Origin: Methylomagnum ishizawai
Lineage (GTDB): Bacteria > Pseudomonadota > Gammaproteobacteria > Methylococcales > Methylococcaceae
NCBI RefSeq assembly: GCF_019670005.1
Contig: NZ_AP019783.1
Coordinates: forward strand, 1,322,501 to 1,386,500
DNA length: 64,000 bases
Direction: 5' to 3'
In this document: positions 1 to 10,060 of the stretch, in pieces
Layout: each line of letters opens with the position of its first letter
Numbering within the stretch: the first letter of the stretch is position 1
The notes under the pieces: generated by a model
Told to the model about the DNA's origin: nothing
The model's database searches: none
Seen by the model: the letters and a program-made list of their open reading frames with translations, nothing else
Translations under genes and position numbers: made by a program

Positions 1-459
1 GGCGATACCAAAGTCATCGAATACCTGAACAAGGTGCTGACCAACGAACTGACCGCGATCAACCAGTATTTCCTGCATGCGCGGATGTTCAAGAATTGGG
101 GCTTCAGCAAGCTCAACGAGAAGGAGTACCACGAATCCATCGACGAGATGAAGCACGCCGATAAGCTGATTGAGCGCATCCTGTTCCTCGAGGGGCTGCC
201 CAACCTGCAAGACCTCGGCAGGCTCAAGATCGGCGAGCATACCCAGGAAATCCTCCAGTGCGATTTGGCGCTGGAATTGGCGGCGATGCCCCTGCTGCGC
301 GAAGCCATCGCCTATTGCGAGCAGGTGCAGGATTTCGTCACCCGCGAGCTGTTCGAGCATATCCTCGACAGCGAGGAAGAACACGTCGATTGGCTGGAAA
401 CCCAGCTGGACCTGATCGCCAAGATCGGCATCCAGAACTACCAGCAATCCATGATGTAA
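1..459 (+). CDS. bfr: Bacterioferritin (partial, 5' end outside window)
   Basis: The reading frame is open from base 1 and the first residues ([20 protein letters not shown]) match the usual bacterioferritin N-terminus just after its first two residues, so only about two codons are missing. The 152 visible residues span nearly the whole four-helix ferritin fold. Ferroxidase-type ligands are visible: Glu in [10 protein letters not shown], the E-x-x-H pairs (DEMKHADK) and EEEHVDW near the C-terminus. The family forms 24-mer cages that oxidise Fe(II), store the mineral core in the cytoplasm and bind heme between subunits. An intrinsic terminator follows 28 bases after the stop, so this is the last gene of its transcript. 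Identification is firm; the exact start is not visible. Confidence 0.93.
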   Translation, partial: GDTKVIEYLNKVLTNELTAINQYFLHARMFKNWGFSKLNEKEYHESIDEMKHADKLIERILFLEGLPNLQDLGRLKIGEHTQEILQCDLALELAAMPLLREAIAYCEQVQDFVTRELFEHILDSEEEHVDWLETQLDLIAKIGIQNYQQSMM

Positions 460-486
460 ACGATGTTGTAAGCGAAAGGCGCACTC

Positions 487-512
487 GGGCGGCGATGAGC
501 CGCCCTTTTTTT
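487..512 (+). terminator. Intrinsic terminator after bfr
   Basis: A 7-bp stem GGGCGGC/GCCGCCC with a GATGA loop is followed directly by seven T residues. It lies 28 bases past the bacterioferritin stop. Confidence 0.9.
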
Positions 513-625
513 GGCCGCTTGCCGGGCCTTCCTCCCGTTACCGCGCGCCCGCGCCGTAATTCCTAGCGCCATGCTCGGGAAATCGCCTTACAATAGCCGG
601 TTCCGATTTCCCAGCCCCACGCCCG

Positions 626-2770
626 ATGAACACAGCCACCGACCTCTTCTCCTACCGGAAATTCTGGGCCAAACGCTTCGGCGTGGCACCGCAACTGCCC
701 ACCTGCCGCGCCGAAATGGACGCGCTGGGTTGGGATGCCTGCGATATCGTGATCGTGACCGGCGATGCCTATGTGGACCATCCCAGCTTCGGCATGGCGA
801 TCATCGGGCGGCTGTTGGAGGCGCAGGGCTTCCGGGTCGGCATCCTGGCCCAGCCGGATTGGACTTCGGCGGAGGATTTCAAGCGGTTGGGGCGGCCCAA
901 CCTGTTCTTCGGCGTCACCGGCGGCAATATGGATTCCATGGTCAACCGCTATACCTCCGACCGCCGCATCCGTTCCAACGACGCCTACACCCCCGGCGGC
1001 GAGGCCGATAAGCGTCCCGACCGCTGCGTGACCGTGTATTCGCACCGTTGCCGCGAGGCGTTCAAGGAGGTGCCCATCGTGCTGGGCGGGATCGAGGCCA
1101 GTTTGCGCCGCATCGCCCATTACGATTATTGGTCCGATACGGTGCGGCGTTCGGTGCTGGTGGATGCCAAGGCCGACTTGCTGGTGTATGGCAATGGCGA
1201 ACGGCAGGTGGTCGAAATCGCCCACCGTTTGGCGGCGGGCACGGCTATCGCCGAGCTCACCGATATCCGCGGCACGGCCTTCCTGCGGAAAACACTGCCC
1301 GAAGGCTGGACCGAATTGGATTCCACCCAGGTGGACACGCCCGGCCCGCTGGCCGCGCCGGTCGATCCGTATCAGGAAGCGCCGCCCACCTGCGCCACCG
1401 AATCCGCGCCCAAAGCTTCCGGCGTGCTGCGTTTCGAGCGCCGCCGCGCCATCGATCCCGCCCGCACGGTGATCCGCCTGCCCGCGTTCGAGGCGGTGAA
1501 GGCGGACACGGTGTTGTATGCCCACGCTTCCCGCGTGCTGCATCAGGAAACCAACCCCGGCAACGCCCGAGCCCTGGTCCAGCGCCATGGCGACCGCGAG
1601 GTCTGGATCAATCCGCCGCCCATCCCGCTGACCACCCAGGAAATGGACGGCGTCTACGGCCTGCCGTATTCGCGCCAGCCGCACCCAGCCTACGGTGGCA
1701 ACAAGATTCCGGCCTTCGAGATGATCCAGCATTCGGTGACGATCATGCGCGGCTGCTTCGGTGGTTGCACCTTTTGCTCGATCACCGAGCATGAGGGCCG
1801 CATCATCCAGAACCGCTCGGAAGATTCGATCATCCGCGAACTCGAAGCCATCCGCGACACTTCGCCGGCTTTTACCGGCCATATCTCGGACCTGGGCGGA
1901 CCCACCGCCAATATGTACCGGCTGGCCTGCAAAGACCCCAAGATCGAAGCGTCCTGCCGCCGCCCCTCCTGCGTCTACCCCGGCATCTGCAAGAACCTCG
2001 ATACCGACCATGGCCCGCTCATCAAGCTATACCGCCGCGCCCGCGCCTTGCCCGGCATCAAGAAAATCACCATCGGCTCGGGTCTGCGCTACGACTTGGC
2101 GGTGGAATCGCCCGAATACGTGAAGGAATTGGTGACGCACCATGTCGGCGGTTATCTCAAGATCGCCCCGGAGCATACCGAAACCGGCCCCTTGTCCAAG
2201 ATGATGAAGCCGGGGATGGGCACCTACGACCGCTTCAAGGCGCTGTTCGACAAATACTCGAAAGAGGCGGGCAAGGAGCAATACCTGATTCCCTATTTCA
2301 TCGCCGCCCATCCCGGCACCACCGACCAGGACATGCTGAACCTGGCGCTGTGGCTCAAGCGCAATGGTTTCCGGGCCGACCAGGTGCAGGCGTTCCTGCC
2401 TTCGCCGCTGGCGACCGCGACCGCCATGTACCACACCGGCAAGAATCCCCTGCACCGCATTGGCCGCGACAGCGAGGACGTCTATATCCCCAGGAACATG
2501 AAGCAGCGCCGTTTGCACAAGGCTTTCCTGCGCTACCACGACGCCGAGAACTGGCCATTGCTGCGCGAAGCCTTGAAACGCATGGGCCGGGCCGATTTGA
2601 TCGGCAATGGCAAGCACCATCTGGTGCCGAGTTGGCAGCCCGCCGGAACGGGCGTACAGCCGGAAGGGGCGCGGGCCGTGCGTAAGCCCCAGCCGTTCCG
2701 CACCCAGCATACGGGCTTGCCGCCCTTGGGGGGCAAGCCCCGCAAGCCGTCAGGGAAGGGGAAAAAGTAG
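626..2770 (+). CDS. ygiQ: YgiQ family radical SAM protein
   Basis: A 714-residue protein, the usual length for the YgiQ (UPF0313) family. It has an N-terminal domain that begins [13 protein letters not shown] and a central radical-SAM core with the CX3CX2C iron-sulfur motif at Cys377, Cys381 and Cys384 ([10 protein letters not shown]). A further Cys-rich segment ([19 protein letters not shown]) follows near residue 440, and the C-terminal tail is basic and Gly/Lys-rich. YgiQ proteins are cytoplasmic [4Fe-4S]/SAM enzymes whose substrate is unknown. The ATG at 626 is the first in-frame start and puts the family N-terminus in place. The gene stands alone between a terminator and a convergent regulator gene. 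Confidence 0.93.
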   Translation: MNTATDLFSYRKFWAKRFGVAPQLPTCRAEMDALGWDACDIVIVTGDAYVDHPSFGMAIIGRLLEAQGFRVGILAQPDWTSAEDFKRLGRPNLFFGVTGGNMDSMVNRYTSDRRIRSNDAYTPGGEADKRPDRCVTVYSHRCREAFKEVPIVLGGIEASLRRIAHYDYWSDTVRRSVLVDAKADLLVYGNGERQVVEIAHRLAAGTAIAELTDIRGTAFLRKTLPEGWTELDSTQVDTPGPLAAPVDPYQEAPPTCATESAPKASGVLRFERRRAIDPARTVIRLPAFEAVKADTVLYAHASRVLHQETNPGNARALVQRHGDREVWINPPPIPLTTQEMDGVYGLPYSRQPHPAYGGNKIPAFEMIQHSVTIMRGCFGGCTFCSITEHEGRIIQNRSEDSIIRELEAIRDTSPAFTGHISDLGGPTANMYRLACKDPKIEASCRRPSCVYPGICKNLDTDHGPLIKLYRRARALPGIKKITIGSGLRYDLAVESPEYVKELVTHHVGGYLKIAPEHTETGPLSKMMKPGMGTYDRFKALFDKYSKEAGKEQYLIPYFIAAHPGTTDQDMLNLALWLKRNGFRADQVQAFLPSPLATATAMYHTGKNPLHRIGRDSEDVYIPRNMKQRRLHKAFLRYHDAENWPLLREALKRMGRADLIGNGKHHLVPSWQPAGTGVQPEGARAVRKPQPFRTQHTGLPPLGGKPRKPSGKGKK

Positions 2771-2798
2771 GGGGGAGCCCCGTGCCGACCGGCGGCGG

Positions 2799-4196
2799 CT
2801 ACACCGATTCCCGCAACCCATATTTCCGCACCCGGTAGCGCAGGGTCTCCCGCGTGGTGCCCAGGGCGCGGGCGGCGGCGGTGACGTTGCCCTGGTGCCG
2901 GTTCAGCGTGGTTTCGATGATGTAGCGGTCCATGTCGTCCAGGTCCATGCTGCCATCGAGCGGGATGAACAGGCCGTCCACGCCGCCTTCGGTCACGGAA
3001 CGCACCGCCGCCGCGGGTTGGGTGCCGGGCAATTGCAACCATTGCGCCGGGAACACCGGCCCGTCGGCGAACAAAACGCAGCGCTCGACCAGGTTGCGGA
3101 GTTCGCGCACATTGCCCGGCCAATCATGGGCGCGGAGCGCGGTCCAGACCTCCTGCGGCACCATCTTCACTTGTTTGCCGGCCTTGGCGTTGATCTCGGC
3201 GATGAAGATCGGCACCAACTCCTCCAAATCCTCCTTGACTTCCCGCAGCGGCGGCAAGGCCAGCTTGAACACGCTGAGCCGGTGATAAAGGTCGCCGCGG
3301 AATTCGCCGTTCTTGACCATGGTTTCCAGGTCGCGGTGGCTGGCGGCGAGGATTTGCACGTCCACCGCGATTTCCCGCTCCGAACCCAGGCGGCGGAATT
3401 TGCGGTCCTCGATGGCTTTCAGCAGCTTGGCCTGCAAGTCCATCGACATCTCGCCGATCTCGTCCAGGAACAAGGTGCCGCCGTCGGCCTGTTCGATCAG
3501 GCCGCGATGGCGGCCCGAGGCCCCGGTGAACGCGCCGGCCTCGTGCCCGAACAATTGCGATTCCAGCAGTTCGCGGGGCAGGGCGGCGCAATTGAGTTCC
3601 ACCAAAGGGCTTTGTCCGCGCTTGCCGCCGTAATGGAGGATGCGCGCCGCCAGCCCCTTGCCGGTGCCGGTTTCCCCGGCGATCACGATGGCGCTGAACG
3701 GCACCTTGGTCAGCCGGGCCAGCATTTCCCGCACGTTGCGGGCGGCGGGGCTGCGGCCCACGAAGGCTTCCGGGGAATAGCGCCGGTAGCCGTGTTCGGC
3801 CTGCTCGATCAAACGGCGCTGGGCCAGGGCGCTGCGCGAGGCGCTGGCCATCACCAAATCCAGCCGGTCCATCTCGCAGGGTTTTTCCAGGAATTCGTAG
3901 GCGCCGAGCCGCAAGGCCCGCACCGAATCCTGCACGCTGCCATAGCCGGTCAGGAACAGCCATTCGCAATGCGGCACCCGGTCCTTGATCTGTTCCATCA
4001 GGTCCAGGGCGTTGCCGTCCGGCAGGTTCATATCGGACAGGATCAGCAAGGGTTCGCAGTGCTGGTCCAGCAACAAGCGGCGGGCCTCGGCCAGGCTGCG
4101 CACCCATTCGACCTCCCAACCGCCGCGGCGGTAGTGGCGGGTCAGTTCCTGGCCGAGCAGGGTTTCGTCCTCGATAAGCAATAGGCTATTGGGCAT
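2799..4196 (-). CDS. Sigma-54 dependent response regulator, NtrC family
   Basis: A 465-residue transcriptional activator in three parts. The receiver domain (1-120) has phospho-acceptor Asp55 (SDMNLPDG) and conserved Lys105 (EKP). The AAA+ domain has Walker A GETGTGKG at 174-181 and the sigma-54 contact loop GAFTGA at 221-226. The Fis-type helix-turn-helix is at the C-terminus (GNVTAAARALGTTRETLRYR). Such proteins hydrolyse ATP to open sigma-54 promoters when phosphorylated by a partner kinase. No histidine kinase gene is next to it. It is the third gene of a likely minus-strand operon behind two DUF2490 genes (42-base gap), so it may control them or be controlled with them; that link is inference. 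The ligand or signal is unknown. Confidence 0.92.
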   Translation of the reverse strand: MPNSLLLIEDETLLGQELTRHYRRGGWEVEWVRSLAEARRLLLDQHCEPLLILSDMNLPDGNALDLMEQIKDRVPHCEWLFLTGYGSVQDSVRALRLGAYEFLEKPCEMDRLDLVMASASRSALAQRRLIEQAEHGYRRYSPEAFVGRSPAARNVREMLARLTKVPFSAIVIAGETGTGKGLAARILHYGGKRGQSPLVELNCAALPRELLESQLFGHEAGAFTGASGRHRGLIEQADGGTLFLDEIGEMSMDLQAKLLKAIEDRKFRRLGSEREIAVDVQILAASHRDLETMVKNGEFRGDLYHRLSVFKLALPPLREVKEDLEELVPIFIAEINAKAGKQVKMVPQEVWTALRAHDWPGNVRELRNLVERCVLFADGPVFPAQWLQLPGTQPAAAVRSVTEGGVDGLFIPLDGSMDLDDMDRYIIETTLNRHQGNVTAAARALGTTRETLRYRVRKYGLRESV

Positions 4197-4238
4197 GGCG
4201 GTCCTCGTGGATGGTTCGGGTGGCTCCGCGGCGGGGCG

Positions 4239-4931
4239 TCAGAAGCCATACCTCAGGTTCGTTTGCAGGTTGTGGATGAATAAATCGCTTTGGCCTGGGT
4301 TCGACACATATTGGCCGAGATAGCCCAGATCGAGGCCGAGGCGGGGGCTGAAGTCGTAGGCCAAGCCCGCCAGGGCGCGGTTTTCGCTGAAGCCGGCCTG
4401 GCCGAAAGCGCTGTCGTTGGCATAGACCAACACCTCGTCCCCCAGATAGGCACCCAGGCCGCGCAGCCAGGGCAAGGGGTAGTTGATTTGCAGCGACTGC
4501 CTGATGCGGACGCCGACATCCCCGGTGCTTTGGTTGATGCGCTCCTCCAGCCGGAGCCGCGCCGTGACGCGCCCCGCCAACCAAGGCTGGCCGAAACCAT
4601 AAGCCTGGAAAGGACGGTTTTCCTGGTGCGCGGGCCGGTCCAAGGGATGCGCCCAATCATGCAGGTAGCCAAGCCAAAGGCTCGAATAGGGGGTGAGGTC
4701 GTAGCCCACCTGGGCCAACAGCAGGTTCTCGGACAGGCGGATGCCGTCGGGATCGTCGGCCCGCAGCCGGGCTTGGTTTACCACCAGCCAGCGCCAGGGC
4801 CGCGCGAAGTGGCCGGATAGGCTCAGCGAACCCGCCGCGCCGAAGATGTTTTCGGTCGGGGCGGCGTGGGCGGCCGCGAAGGACAAGGCCGCGGCCAGGC
4901 CGGACAGGGCCGAGCGGGACCGGGGGTTCAT
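4239..4931 (-). CDS. DUF2490 family outer-membrane protein (copy 2)
   Basis: A 230-residue secreted protein. The start at 4931 is chosen because GGAGGA lies just upstream and the N-terminus becomes a clean signal peptide (MNPRSRSALSGLAAALSFAA, cleavage near AHA). The mature part is rich in alternating beta strands (SLWLGYLHDWAH, GLDLGYLGQYVSN) and ends in an aromatic residue (LRYGF), as outer-membrane beta barrels do. It matches DUF2490, a family of unknown function. It is a distant paralogue of the next upstream gene: both carry the segments PFQ/PFE..., F(S)ENRAL/FDQNRAF and GYL.QY. Further-upstream ATG codons exist but give no plausible signal peptide. Confidence 0.75.
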   Translation of the reverse strand: MNPRSRSALSGLAAALSFAAAHAAPTENIFGAAGSLSLSGHFARPWRWLVVNQARLRADDPDGIRLSENLLLAQVGYDLTPYSSLWLGYLHDWAHPLDRPAHQENRPFQAYGFGQPWLAGRVTARLRLEERINQSTGDVGVRIRQSLQINYPLPWLRGLGAYLGDEVLVYANDSAFGQAGFSENRALAGLAYDFSPRLGLDLGYLGQYVSNPGQSDLFIHNLQTNLRYGF

Positions 4932-5109
4932 GGCCCGGTCCTCCGGGAACGGGCGGGGTCGTGGTTGGCCATGGGGATGCGCCGCGTTGTGGCTGGGCGG
5001 GATATTGTCCATGGCGCGGCCTCCCCCGGAAAAGCGCCCCGGCGGCGGGATGCCGGGCCGGACGGGTTGGGCGTTGGGACGGGGCGGTCCTCATGGGGGT
5101 GGATGCGGC

Positions 5110-5826
5110 TCAAAAATTGATGAACAAAGACCCCATGATGAGGTGGTGCATGGTTTCGGCGCTATGGTCGGCGTTGTCGATGTACTGGTTCAGATAACCC
5201 AACTCGGTGCGGAAGTTCGGGTTGAAGGTCCAGGCTCCGCCGAGGAAGGCCCGGTTCTGGTCGAAGCCGGATTGGCCGCCGACCGGGGTGCTGTTCAAGC
5301 GTATGAAGAACTCGTCCCAGGCCACCAACGCCAGCCGCGGCTCGAACTCGAAGGGGCGCATATAGCGGATCATTTGCCGGGGTCGCACCCGCACCGAGTC
5401 GGCGACGATGAAATTGGTCTCCAGCAGGGTCCTGAAGGTGAAGGTGCCGAAATCGGTCGGCAGGACGTAGCGGAAGGCGGGCCACAAATCCTGTTGGGCG
5501 TAATAGGGTTTGCCGACGTTCTGGGTGGGCAGGAAGGTATAGCCCATCCACACCGTGGCCCGCTCGCCCAGCGAGTAGCCGAGCGCCACCCGGGCCATGC
5601 CCTGGTACCAATGGTCCCAGTTGTCGTCCCAGCGCGACTGGCCTTCCAGCCAGAGGCGGCCTTTTTGCAGGTTGGGATCGATGAAGCCCAGGCTGCCCTC
5701 GGCGACCACCTGCGCCCAGGAGCCGCCGTCCTGGGTGAGGTCGTCGGCGCGAGCGGCGGGACTCGCGCCCAGGACGGCGTAGGCGGTGGCGGAGATCATC
5801 AGGCTCTTGATGTTGAAATTGGGCAT
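5110..5826 (-). CDS. DUF2490 family outer-membrane protein (copy 1)
   Basis: A 238-residue protein with a signal peptide (hydrophobic stretch SLMISATAYAVLGA, cleavage near ARA). The rest is strand-rich and aromatic, with YxxQY-type turns and a terminal LFINF, the signature of an outer-membrane barrel. DUF2490 proteins have no established function. It heads the minus-strand group made up of this gene, the second DUF2490 gene and the sigma-54 activator. Tandem duplication followed by divergence is the simplest history. Confidence 0.75.
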   Translation of the reverse strand: MPNFNIKSLMISATAYAVLGASPAARADDLTQDGGSWAQVVAEGSLGFIDPNLQKGRLWLEGQSRWDDNWDHWYQGMARVALGYSLGERATVWMGYTFLPTQNVGKPYYAQQDLWPAFRYVLPTDFGTFTFRTLLETNFIVADSVRVRPRQMIRYMRPFEFEPRLALVAWDEFFIRLNSTPVGGQSGFDQNRAFLGGAWTFNPNFRTELGYLNQYIDNADHSAETMHHLIMGSLFINF

Positions 5827-6309
5827 ACCTTGGTGTATTGCGACGGTGTGGAGGAAAAAAGTATGGGTTGAGGGTGGTCCAGGCGGGGCGAAGCGGAATC
5901 CGCAAGAGGATTCCCCGTATTGCCTCGGTTAAGGGGTTTCGGGGCGCGACGGCTCCGGCATCGTGGGCGGCATGGCTGGCGTGCTTTCGTGCTGGGGCGA
6001 TGGCCTTCTTTAGCGACTTGCATGCCATGGCCGGGCCGGGCCGATAAGCCTATGAAATCGCGCCGTTTATCGCCGCTTCCCAAGGTCGGGGCCGCTTTGA
6101 ATCCGGTGGATTGGGACCGGCGATGGTGGATATGAACCTATTTCCGGGGTGGCGGTTGCCGGTAGGGCGATGGGTTAAACTTGGAAGCCGGTCGCGGGTA
6201 TGGCAGGACGGCCATGCGGGAGGCCGCGCCGCGGCGTCCTGGCGCGCCAGGGTGGGATATTCGAGGCTCCGCGACGGGAGCCGGTTTTATTTAACGCGAG
6301 ACTTGAATC
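5827..6309. other. Intergenic region between divergent genes
   Basis: About 480 bases between the DUF2490 gene (minus) and the kelch gene (plus). It should hold both promoters, but no convincing -35/-10 pair stands out. A 7-bp inverted repeat GGAATCC-N6-GGATTCC lies at 5895-5914 with no T tract. No gene could be supported. Confidence 0.4.
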
Positions 6310-7884
6310 ATGCCGAAGCAACGTGGACGCCTGCGGGCGCTTGCGCTCGGGACCGTTTTGGGCCTGGGAGGATGGGGGATGGCGGACGGTGCCGGAGCCG
6401 CCACCTGGACGCCGCTGCGGAACGCCGCGCCCGATAAGGCCGGCACGATGCTGCTGCTGACCGATGGCACGGTCATGGTCCAGCAGAACGGCGCGGGCAA
6501 TACCGCCCAATGGATGAAACTGTCCCCCGACCCCGGCGGCGGCTATGTCGCCGGGACGTGGTCCAAACTGGCGGCCATGGGCACGCCCCGGCTGTATTTC
6601 CCCTCGCATGTGCTGCCGGATGGCCGGGTCTGGGTCTTGGGCGGCGAATACAGCGCCTCCGCGACCGCCGTTCACCTCAACACCGGGGAAATCTACGATC
6701 CCGTGGCCGACCGCTGGTCCCCCATCGCCAAGCATCCCCAGGCCTTGTTCGGGGATGTGCCGACCCTGCTGCTGGACGGGGGCAAAATCCTGGCCGGTTC
6801 CATCCTGAGTTCGGGCTTTGCCGCGGGCCGCTCCACCTTCCTCTACGATATCGCCAGCAATACCTGGTCGGGCGCGATTCCCAAGGTCCATGCCGATTCC
6901 AGCGCCGAGGAATCCTGGGCGCTGATGGGCGATGGCCGGGTGTTGACCTACGATGTCTACAAGAGCAACGCCACGGCGTCCGCCATCGGCGGCGGCATGT
7001 ACGCCGAGGCGTTCGACCCCGCCCATTACACCGACGGCGATCCCGCGACCCGGCCCTGGGTTTCCATCAGTCCCAGCGACGGCACCGCCTCCGGCACGAT
7101 CCCTCTGCTGGGGCAGGGCGATGGCGAGATGGGGCCGATCCTGCGCCTATACGATGGTCGGATGTTCCTGATCGGGGCCACGGGCCGCACCGCGTTCTAT
7201 GCGCCCGATACCCGCACCTGGATGGCCGGACCCAGCGTCCCCGGCGGTTTGGCGGTGAACGACGCGCCCGCCGCCATCCTGCCCAATGGCCATGTGATCC
7301 TGGCGGCCGAAGGGGGCGGGGGGCGGCCCTTGTTCGATTTCAATCCCGCCACCCAAGCCATGGCCCGGTTGTCCCTGCCCAGCGCTTTATCGAACGACCT
7401 GGGCAATACCGCTTATCAAATCAGGCTGCTGTTGTTGCCGACCGGGCAATTGCTGCTGGCCACGGCGTCCACCCGGCTCTGGGTTTACACGCCGGACGGC
7501 ACGCCCAAAGCGGCCTACCGTCCCTTGGTGAAGAAACTGGCCGCCCAGGGTTGCGGCAAGTTCACCCTGACCGGCAAGCGCCTCACCGGGCAGTCGGCGG
7601 GCGCGGCCTATGGCGACGATGCCGAGATGGACGAGAACTATCCCATCGTCCGGTTCCAGGACGCCGCGGGCGGTGGCTTCTACGCCAAAACCACCCATTG
7701 GAGCACCACCCGCATCGCGACCGGCGACGCCCTGGTCACCACCGATTTCAGCCTGCCGGCCGGTTTCGCCGCCGGGAATTATCAGATGACGGTGAGTGCC
7801 GCCGGTATCCAATCCCTCGCCACGGCGGTCAATATCACGGCCTCCCAATTGCCGTCCCAGCCCGGTTGTCCCGCCGCCCAATAA
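6310..7884 (+). CDS. Secreted kelch-repeat (galactose oxidase-like) beta-propeller protein
   Basis: A 524-residue protein with a signal peptide (ALALGTVLGLGGWGMADGAGA). Kelch-type blades are visible through the middle: RLYFPSHVLPDGRVWVLGGEY, GEIYDPVADRWSPI, FLYDIASNTWS and FYAPDTRTWMAGP. The final ~110 residues after residue 410 (CGKFTLTGKRL..., FSLPAGFAAGNYQMTVSAAG) look like an immunoglobulin-like E-set domain, the arrangement of galactose/glyoxal oxidases. I cannot point to the Cys-Tyr radical site, so an enzymatic role is not claimed; the fold is the secure part. An intrinsic terminator follows 52 bases after the stop. Confidence 0.75.
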   Translation: MPKQRGRLRALALGTVLGLGGWGMADGAGAATWTPLRNAAPDKAGTMLLLTDGTVMVQQNGAGNTAQWMKLSPDPGGGYVAGTWSKLAAMGTPRLYFPSHVLPDGRVWVLGGEYSASATAVHLNTGEIYDPVADRWSPIAKHPQALFGDVPTLLLDGGKILAGSILSSGFAAGRSTFLYDIASNTWSGAIPKVHADSSAEESWALMGDGRVLTYDVYKSNATASAIGGGMYAEAFDPAHYTDGDPATRPWVSISPSDGTASGTIPLLGQGDGEMGPILRLYDGRMFLIGATGRTAFYAPDTRTWMAGPSVPGGLAVNDAPAAILPNGHVILAAEGGGGRPLFDFNPATQAMARLSLPSALSNDLGNTAYQIRLLLLPTGQLLLATASTRLWVYTPDGTPKAAYRPLVKKLAAQGCGKFTLTGKRLTGQSAGAAYGDDAEMDENYPIVRFQDAAGGGFYAKTTHWSTTRIATGDALVTTDFSLPAGFAAGNYQMTVSAAGIQSLATAVNITASQLPSQPGCPAAQ

Positions 7885-7936
7885 GGCATGGCGGGCCGTG
7901 GTGGCACTGCATCCGCGAGCCGTTTTCGCGCCAAGG

Positions 7937-7968
7937 ACGGGCCGGTGTTCCAACCGGCCCGTTTTTTT
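7937..7968 (+). terminator. Intrinsic terminator after the kelch gene
   Basis: A 10-bp stem ACGGGCCGGT/ACCGGCCCGT around a six-base loop runs into seven T residues. Confidence 0.9.
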
Positions 7969-8044
7969 GGCCTGCGGAAAGTGGGATGGTGATGGGTTTT
8001 CCAGGATAACCCTGGAAGGCGGAAGGTCATTTATAAGGCTTGGT

Positions 8045-8100
8045 TATTGATTCAATCATGACAATTTAATTTTCTTTATATACCAGTCCACTTATAGTCT
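8045..8100 (+). promoter_or_regulatory. Probable cbbLS promoter/operator region
   Basis: An unusually AT-rich block upstream of cbbL. It holds a perfect 11-bp palindrome TGATTCAATCA (8048-8058), an ATGACA hexamer (8058-8063) and -10 like TATATA (8077-8082) and TATAGT (8093-8098). The spacing does not fit one clean sigma-70 promoter, which would suit an activator-dependent promoter. CbbR (LysR type) usually controls cbb genes, but no cbbR gene is present here, so the operator assignment is inference. Confidence 0.4.
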
Positions 8101-8187
8101 GTTCACTGGATAGGGATGCGGGAGCGGGAGGCTCGGGATGGAAGCCGCCACATAACAACAATCCAAAAAACGAGGAGGAAGGCCGCC

Positions 8188-9609
8188 ATGGCCACGAAGA
8201 CCTATAGCGCGGGCGTCAAGCAATATCGCGAGACCTACTGGGACCCCGATTACACCCCCGCTGCCACCGATTTGCTCGCGGTGTTCAAGATCACCCCGCA
8301 ACCGGGCGTGGACCCCGAGGAAGCCGCCGCCGCCGTCGCCTCCGAATCCTCCACCGGCACCTGGACCACGGTCTGGACCGACCTCCTCACCGATCTCGAT
8401 TATTACAAGGGCCGCGCCTACCGCATCGAGGCCGTGCCCGGCCATCCCGAACAGTTCTACGCCTTCATCGCCTATCCCATCGATTTGTTCGAGGAAGGCT
8501 CGGTGGTCAACGTGCTGACTTCCTTGGTCGGCAATGTGTTCGGCTTCAAGGCCGTGCGCGGGCTGAGGCTGGAGGACGTGCATTTCCCCATCGCCTATAT
8601 CAAGACCTGCGGCGGGCCGCCCCACGGCATCCAGGTCGAGCGCGACATCATGAATGTCTATGGGCGTCCCTTGCTGGGTTGCACCATCAAGCCCAAGCTC
8701 GGTTTGTCGGCCAAGAACTATGGCCGCGCCGTGTACGAATGCCTGCGCGGCGGGCTGGATTTCACTAAGGACGACGAGAACGTCAACAGCCAGCCGTTCA
8801 TGCGCTGGCGGCAACGCTTCGATTTCGTGCAGGAGGCCATCGATAAGGCCGAGGCCGAAACCGGCGAGCGCAAAGGCCATTACCTCAACGTGACCGCGCC
8901 CACCCCGGAAGACATGTATAAGCGGGCCGAATACGCCAAGGCCATCGGTTCGCGCATCATCATGCACGATTTCCTCAGCGGCGGTTTCTGCGCCAATACC
9001 GGGCTGGCCAATTGGTGCCGCGGGAACGGGATGCTGCTGCACATCCACCGCGCCATGCACGCCGTCATCGACCGCAATCCCAGCCACGGCATCCATTTCC
9101 GCGTGCTGGCGAAGGTGCTGCGCCTGTCGGGCGGCGACCATCTCCACACCGGCACCGTGGTCGGCAAACTGGAAGGCGACCGCGCCGCCGTGCTGGGCGT
9201 GATCGACCTATTGCGCGAGCGCCATATCAAGGAAGACCGGAGCCGGGGCATTTTCTTCGACCAGGATTGGGGTTCGATGCCCGGCGTGTTCACGGTGGGT
9301 TCGGGCGGCATCCATGTTTGGCATATGCCCGCCTTATTGGGGATTTTCGGCGACGACGCGGTATTCCAGTTCGGCGGCGGCACGCTCGGCCATCCTTGGG
9401 GCAACGCGGCGGGGGCGGCGGCCAACCGGGTCGCGCTGGAAGCCTGCGTCGCGGCCCGCAACGAAGGCCGCTCCCTGGAACAGGAGGGCCGGGCGGTCCT
9501 GCTGGCGGCGGCGGAGCATTCGCCCGAACTCAAGGCCGCTTTGGAGACTTGGAAGGAAATCAAGTTCGAGTTCGACACCGTGGACAAACTCGACGTGGCC
9601 CGCCCCTGA
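8188..9609 (+). CDS. cbbL: RuBisCO large subunit, form I
   Basis: A 473-residue protein, the standard length. It fixes CO2 onto ribulose-1,5-bisphosphate in the Calvin cycle. Active-site elements are complete: catalytic Lys168 (TIKPK), the carbamylated Lys194 with its Asp/Glu metal ligands ([10 protein letters not shown]), HIHRAMHA, and loop-6 equivalent TVVGKLEGD. The ATG at 8188 follows a strong GAGGAGG ribosome site; an in-frame ATG 72 bases upstream gives a tail foreign to the family. The pairing with cbbS 53 bases downstream makes it form I, and the sequence looks like the IA type of proteobacteria. No cbbX or cbbQ/cbbO activase gene is adjacent. Confidence 0.97.
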   Translation: MATKTYSAGVKQYRETYWDPDYTPAATDLLAVFKITPQPGVDPEEAAAAVASESSTGTWTTVWTDLLTDLDYYKGRAYRIEAVPGHPEQFYAFIAYPIDLFEEGSVVNVLTSLVGNVFGFKAVRGLRLEDVHFPIAYIKTCGGPPHGIQVERDIMNVYGRPLLGCTIKPKLGLSAKNYGRAVYECLRGGLDFTKDDENVNSQPFMRWRQRFDFVQEAIDKAEAETGERKGHYLNVTAPTPEDMYKRAEYAKAIGSRIIMHDFLSGGFCANTGLANWCRGNGMLLHIHRAMHAVIDRNPSHGIHFRVLAKVLRLSGGDHLHTGTVVGKLEGDRAAVLGVIDLLRERHIKEDRSRGIFFDQDWGSMPGVFTVGSGGIHVWHMPALLGIFGDDAVFQFGGGTLGHPWGNAAGAAANRVALEACVAARNEGRSLEQEGRAVLLAAAEHSPELKAALETWKEIKFEFDTVDKLDVARP

Positions 9610-9662
9610 GCGCGGAACCCGATCAGCATCGACTAATTTTGATAGCAACGAGGAGCCAAGAT

Positions 9663-10007
9663 ATGAGCGAAATCCGGGATTTTTCCCCATCCAGCCGCAA
9701 GCTCGGAACCTTTTCCTATCTGAAGGAGATGGAGCCGGAGCGCATCCGCAAGCAGGTCGAGTACATCGTGCGCCGGGGTTGGAATCCGGCGGTGGAGCAT
9801 AGCGAGCCGGAGAACGCCTTCGATCATTATTGGTATATGTGGAAGCTGCCGCTGTTCGGCGAGACCGATGTGGATAAAATCCTGGCCGAGGCCGCGGCCT
9901 GCCGCGCCGCCCATCCCCACAACCATGTGCGCCTGGTCGGCTACGACACCCGCAGGCAATCGCAGGGGGCGGCGCTGGTGGTCTACCGGGGTTTGGCGGC
10001 GGCTTGA
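9663..10007 (+). CDS. cbbS: RuBisCO small subunit
   Basis: A 114-residue protein. It has the typical small-subunit segments [34 protein letters not shown] and NHVRLVGYD. Eight copies cap the L8S8 holoenzyme. GAGGAG lies 7 bases before the ATG. It is co-transcribed with cbbL and is the last gene of the unit; the next gene (rnpB) is convergent. Confidence 0.96.
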   Translation: MSEIRDFSPSSRKLGTFSYLKEMEPERIRKQVEYIVRRGWNPAVEHSEPENAFDHYWYMWKLPLFGETDVDKILAEAAACRAAHPHNHVRLVGYDTRRQSQGAALVVYRGLAAA

Positions 10008-10024
10008 CGGGATTGGGAAGGAGG

Positions 10025-10044
10025 ACCGGGGCGTCGGCCCCGGT
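10025..10044. terminator. Strong hairpin between convergent cbbS and rnpB
   Basis: Stem ACCGGGGC/GCCCCGGT with a 4-base loop, without a T tract on either strand. It sits exactly between the ends of two convergent transcripts and may act as a shared or processing-type end. Confidence 0.4.
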
Positions 10045-10060
10045 GCGTAGGGAAATAAGT

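Noticed and set aside
563-2011. Long open frame antisense to ygiQ (482 codons)
   Set aside because: GC-rich third positions keep the antisense strand free of stops; the protein is Gly/His/Asp-rich with no family, and ygiQ on the other strand is certain.
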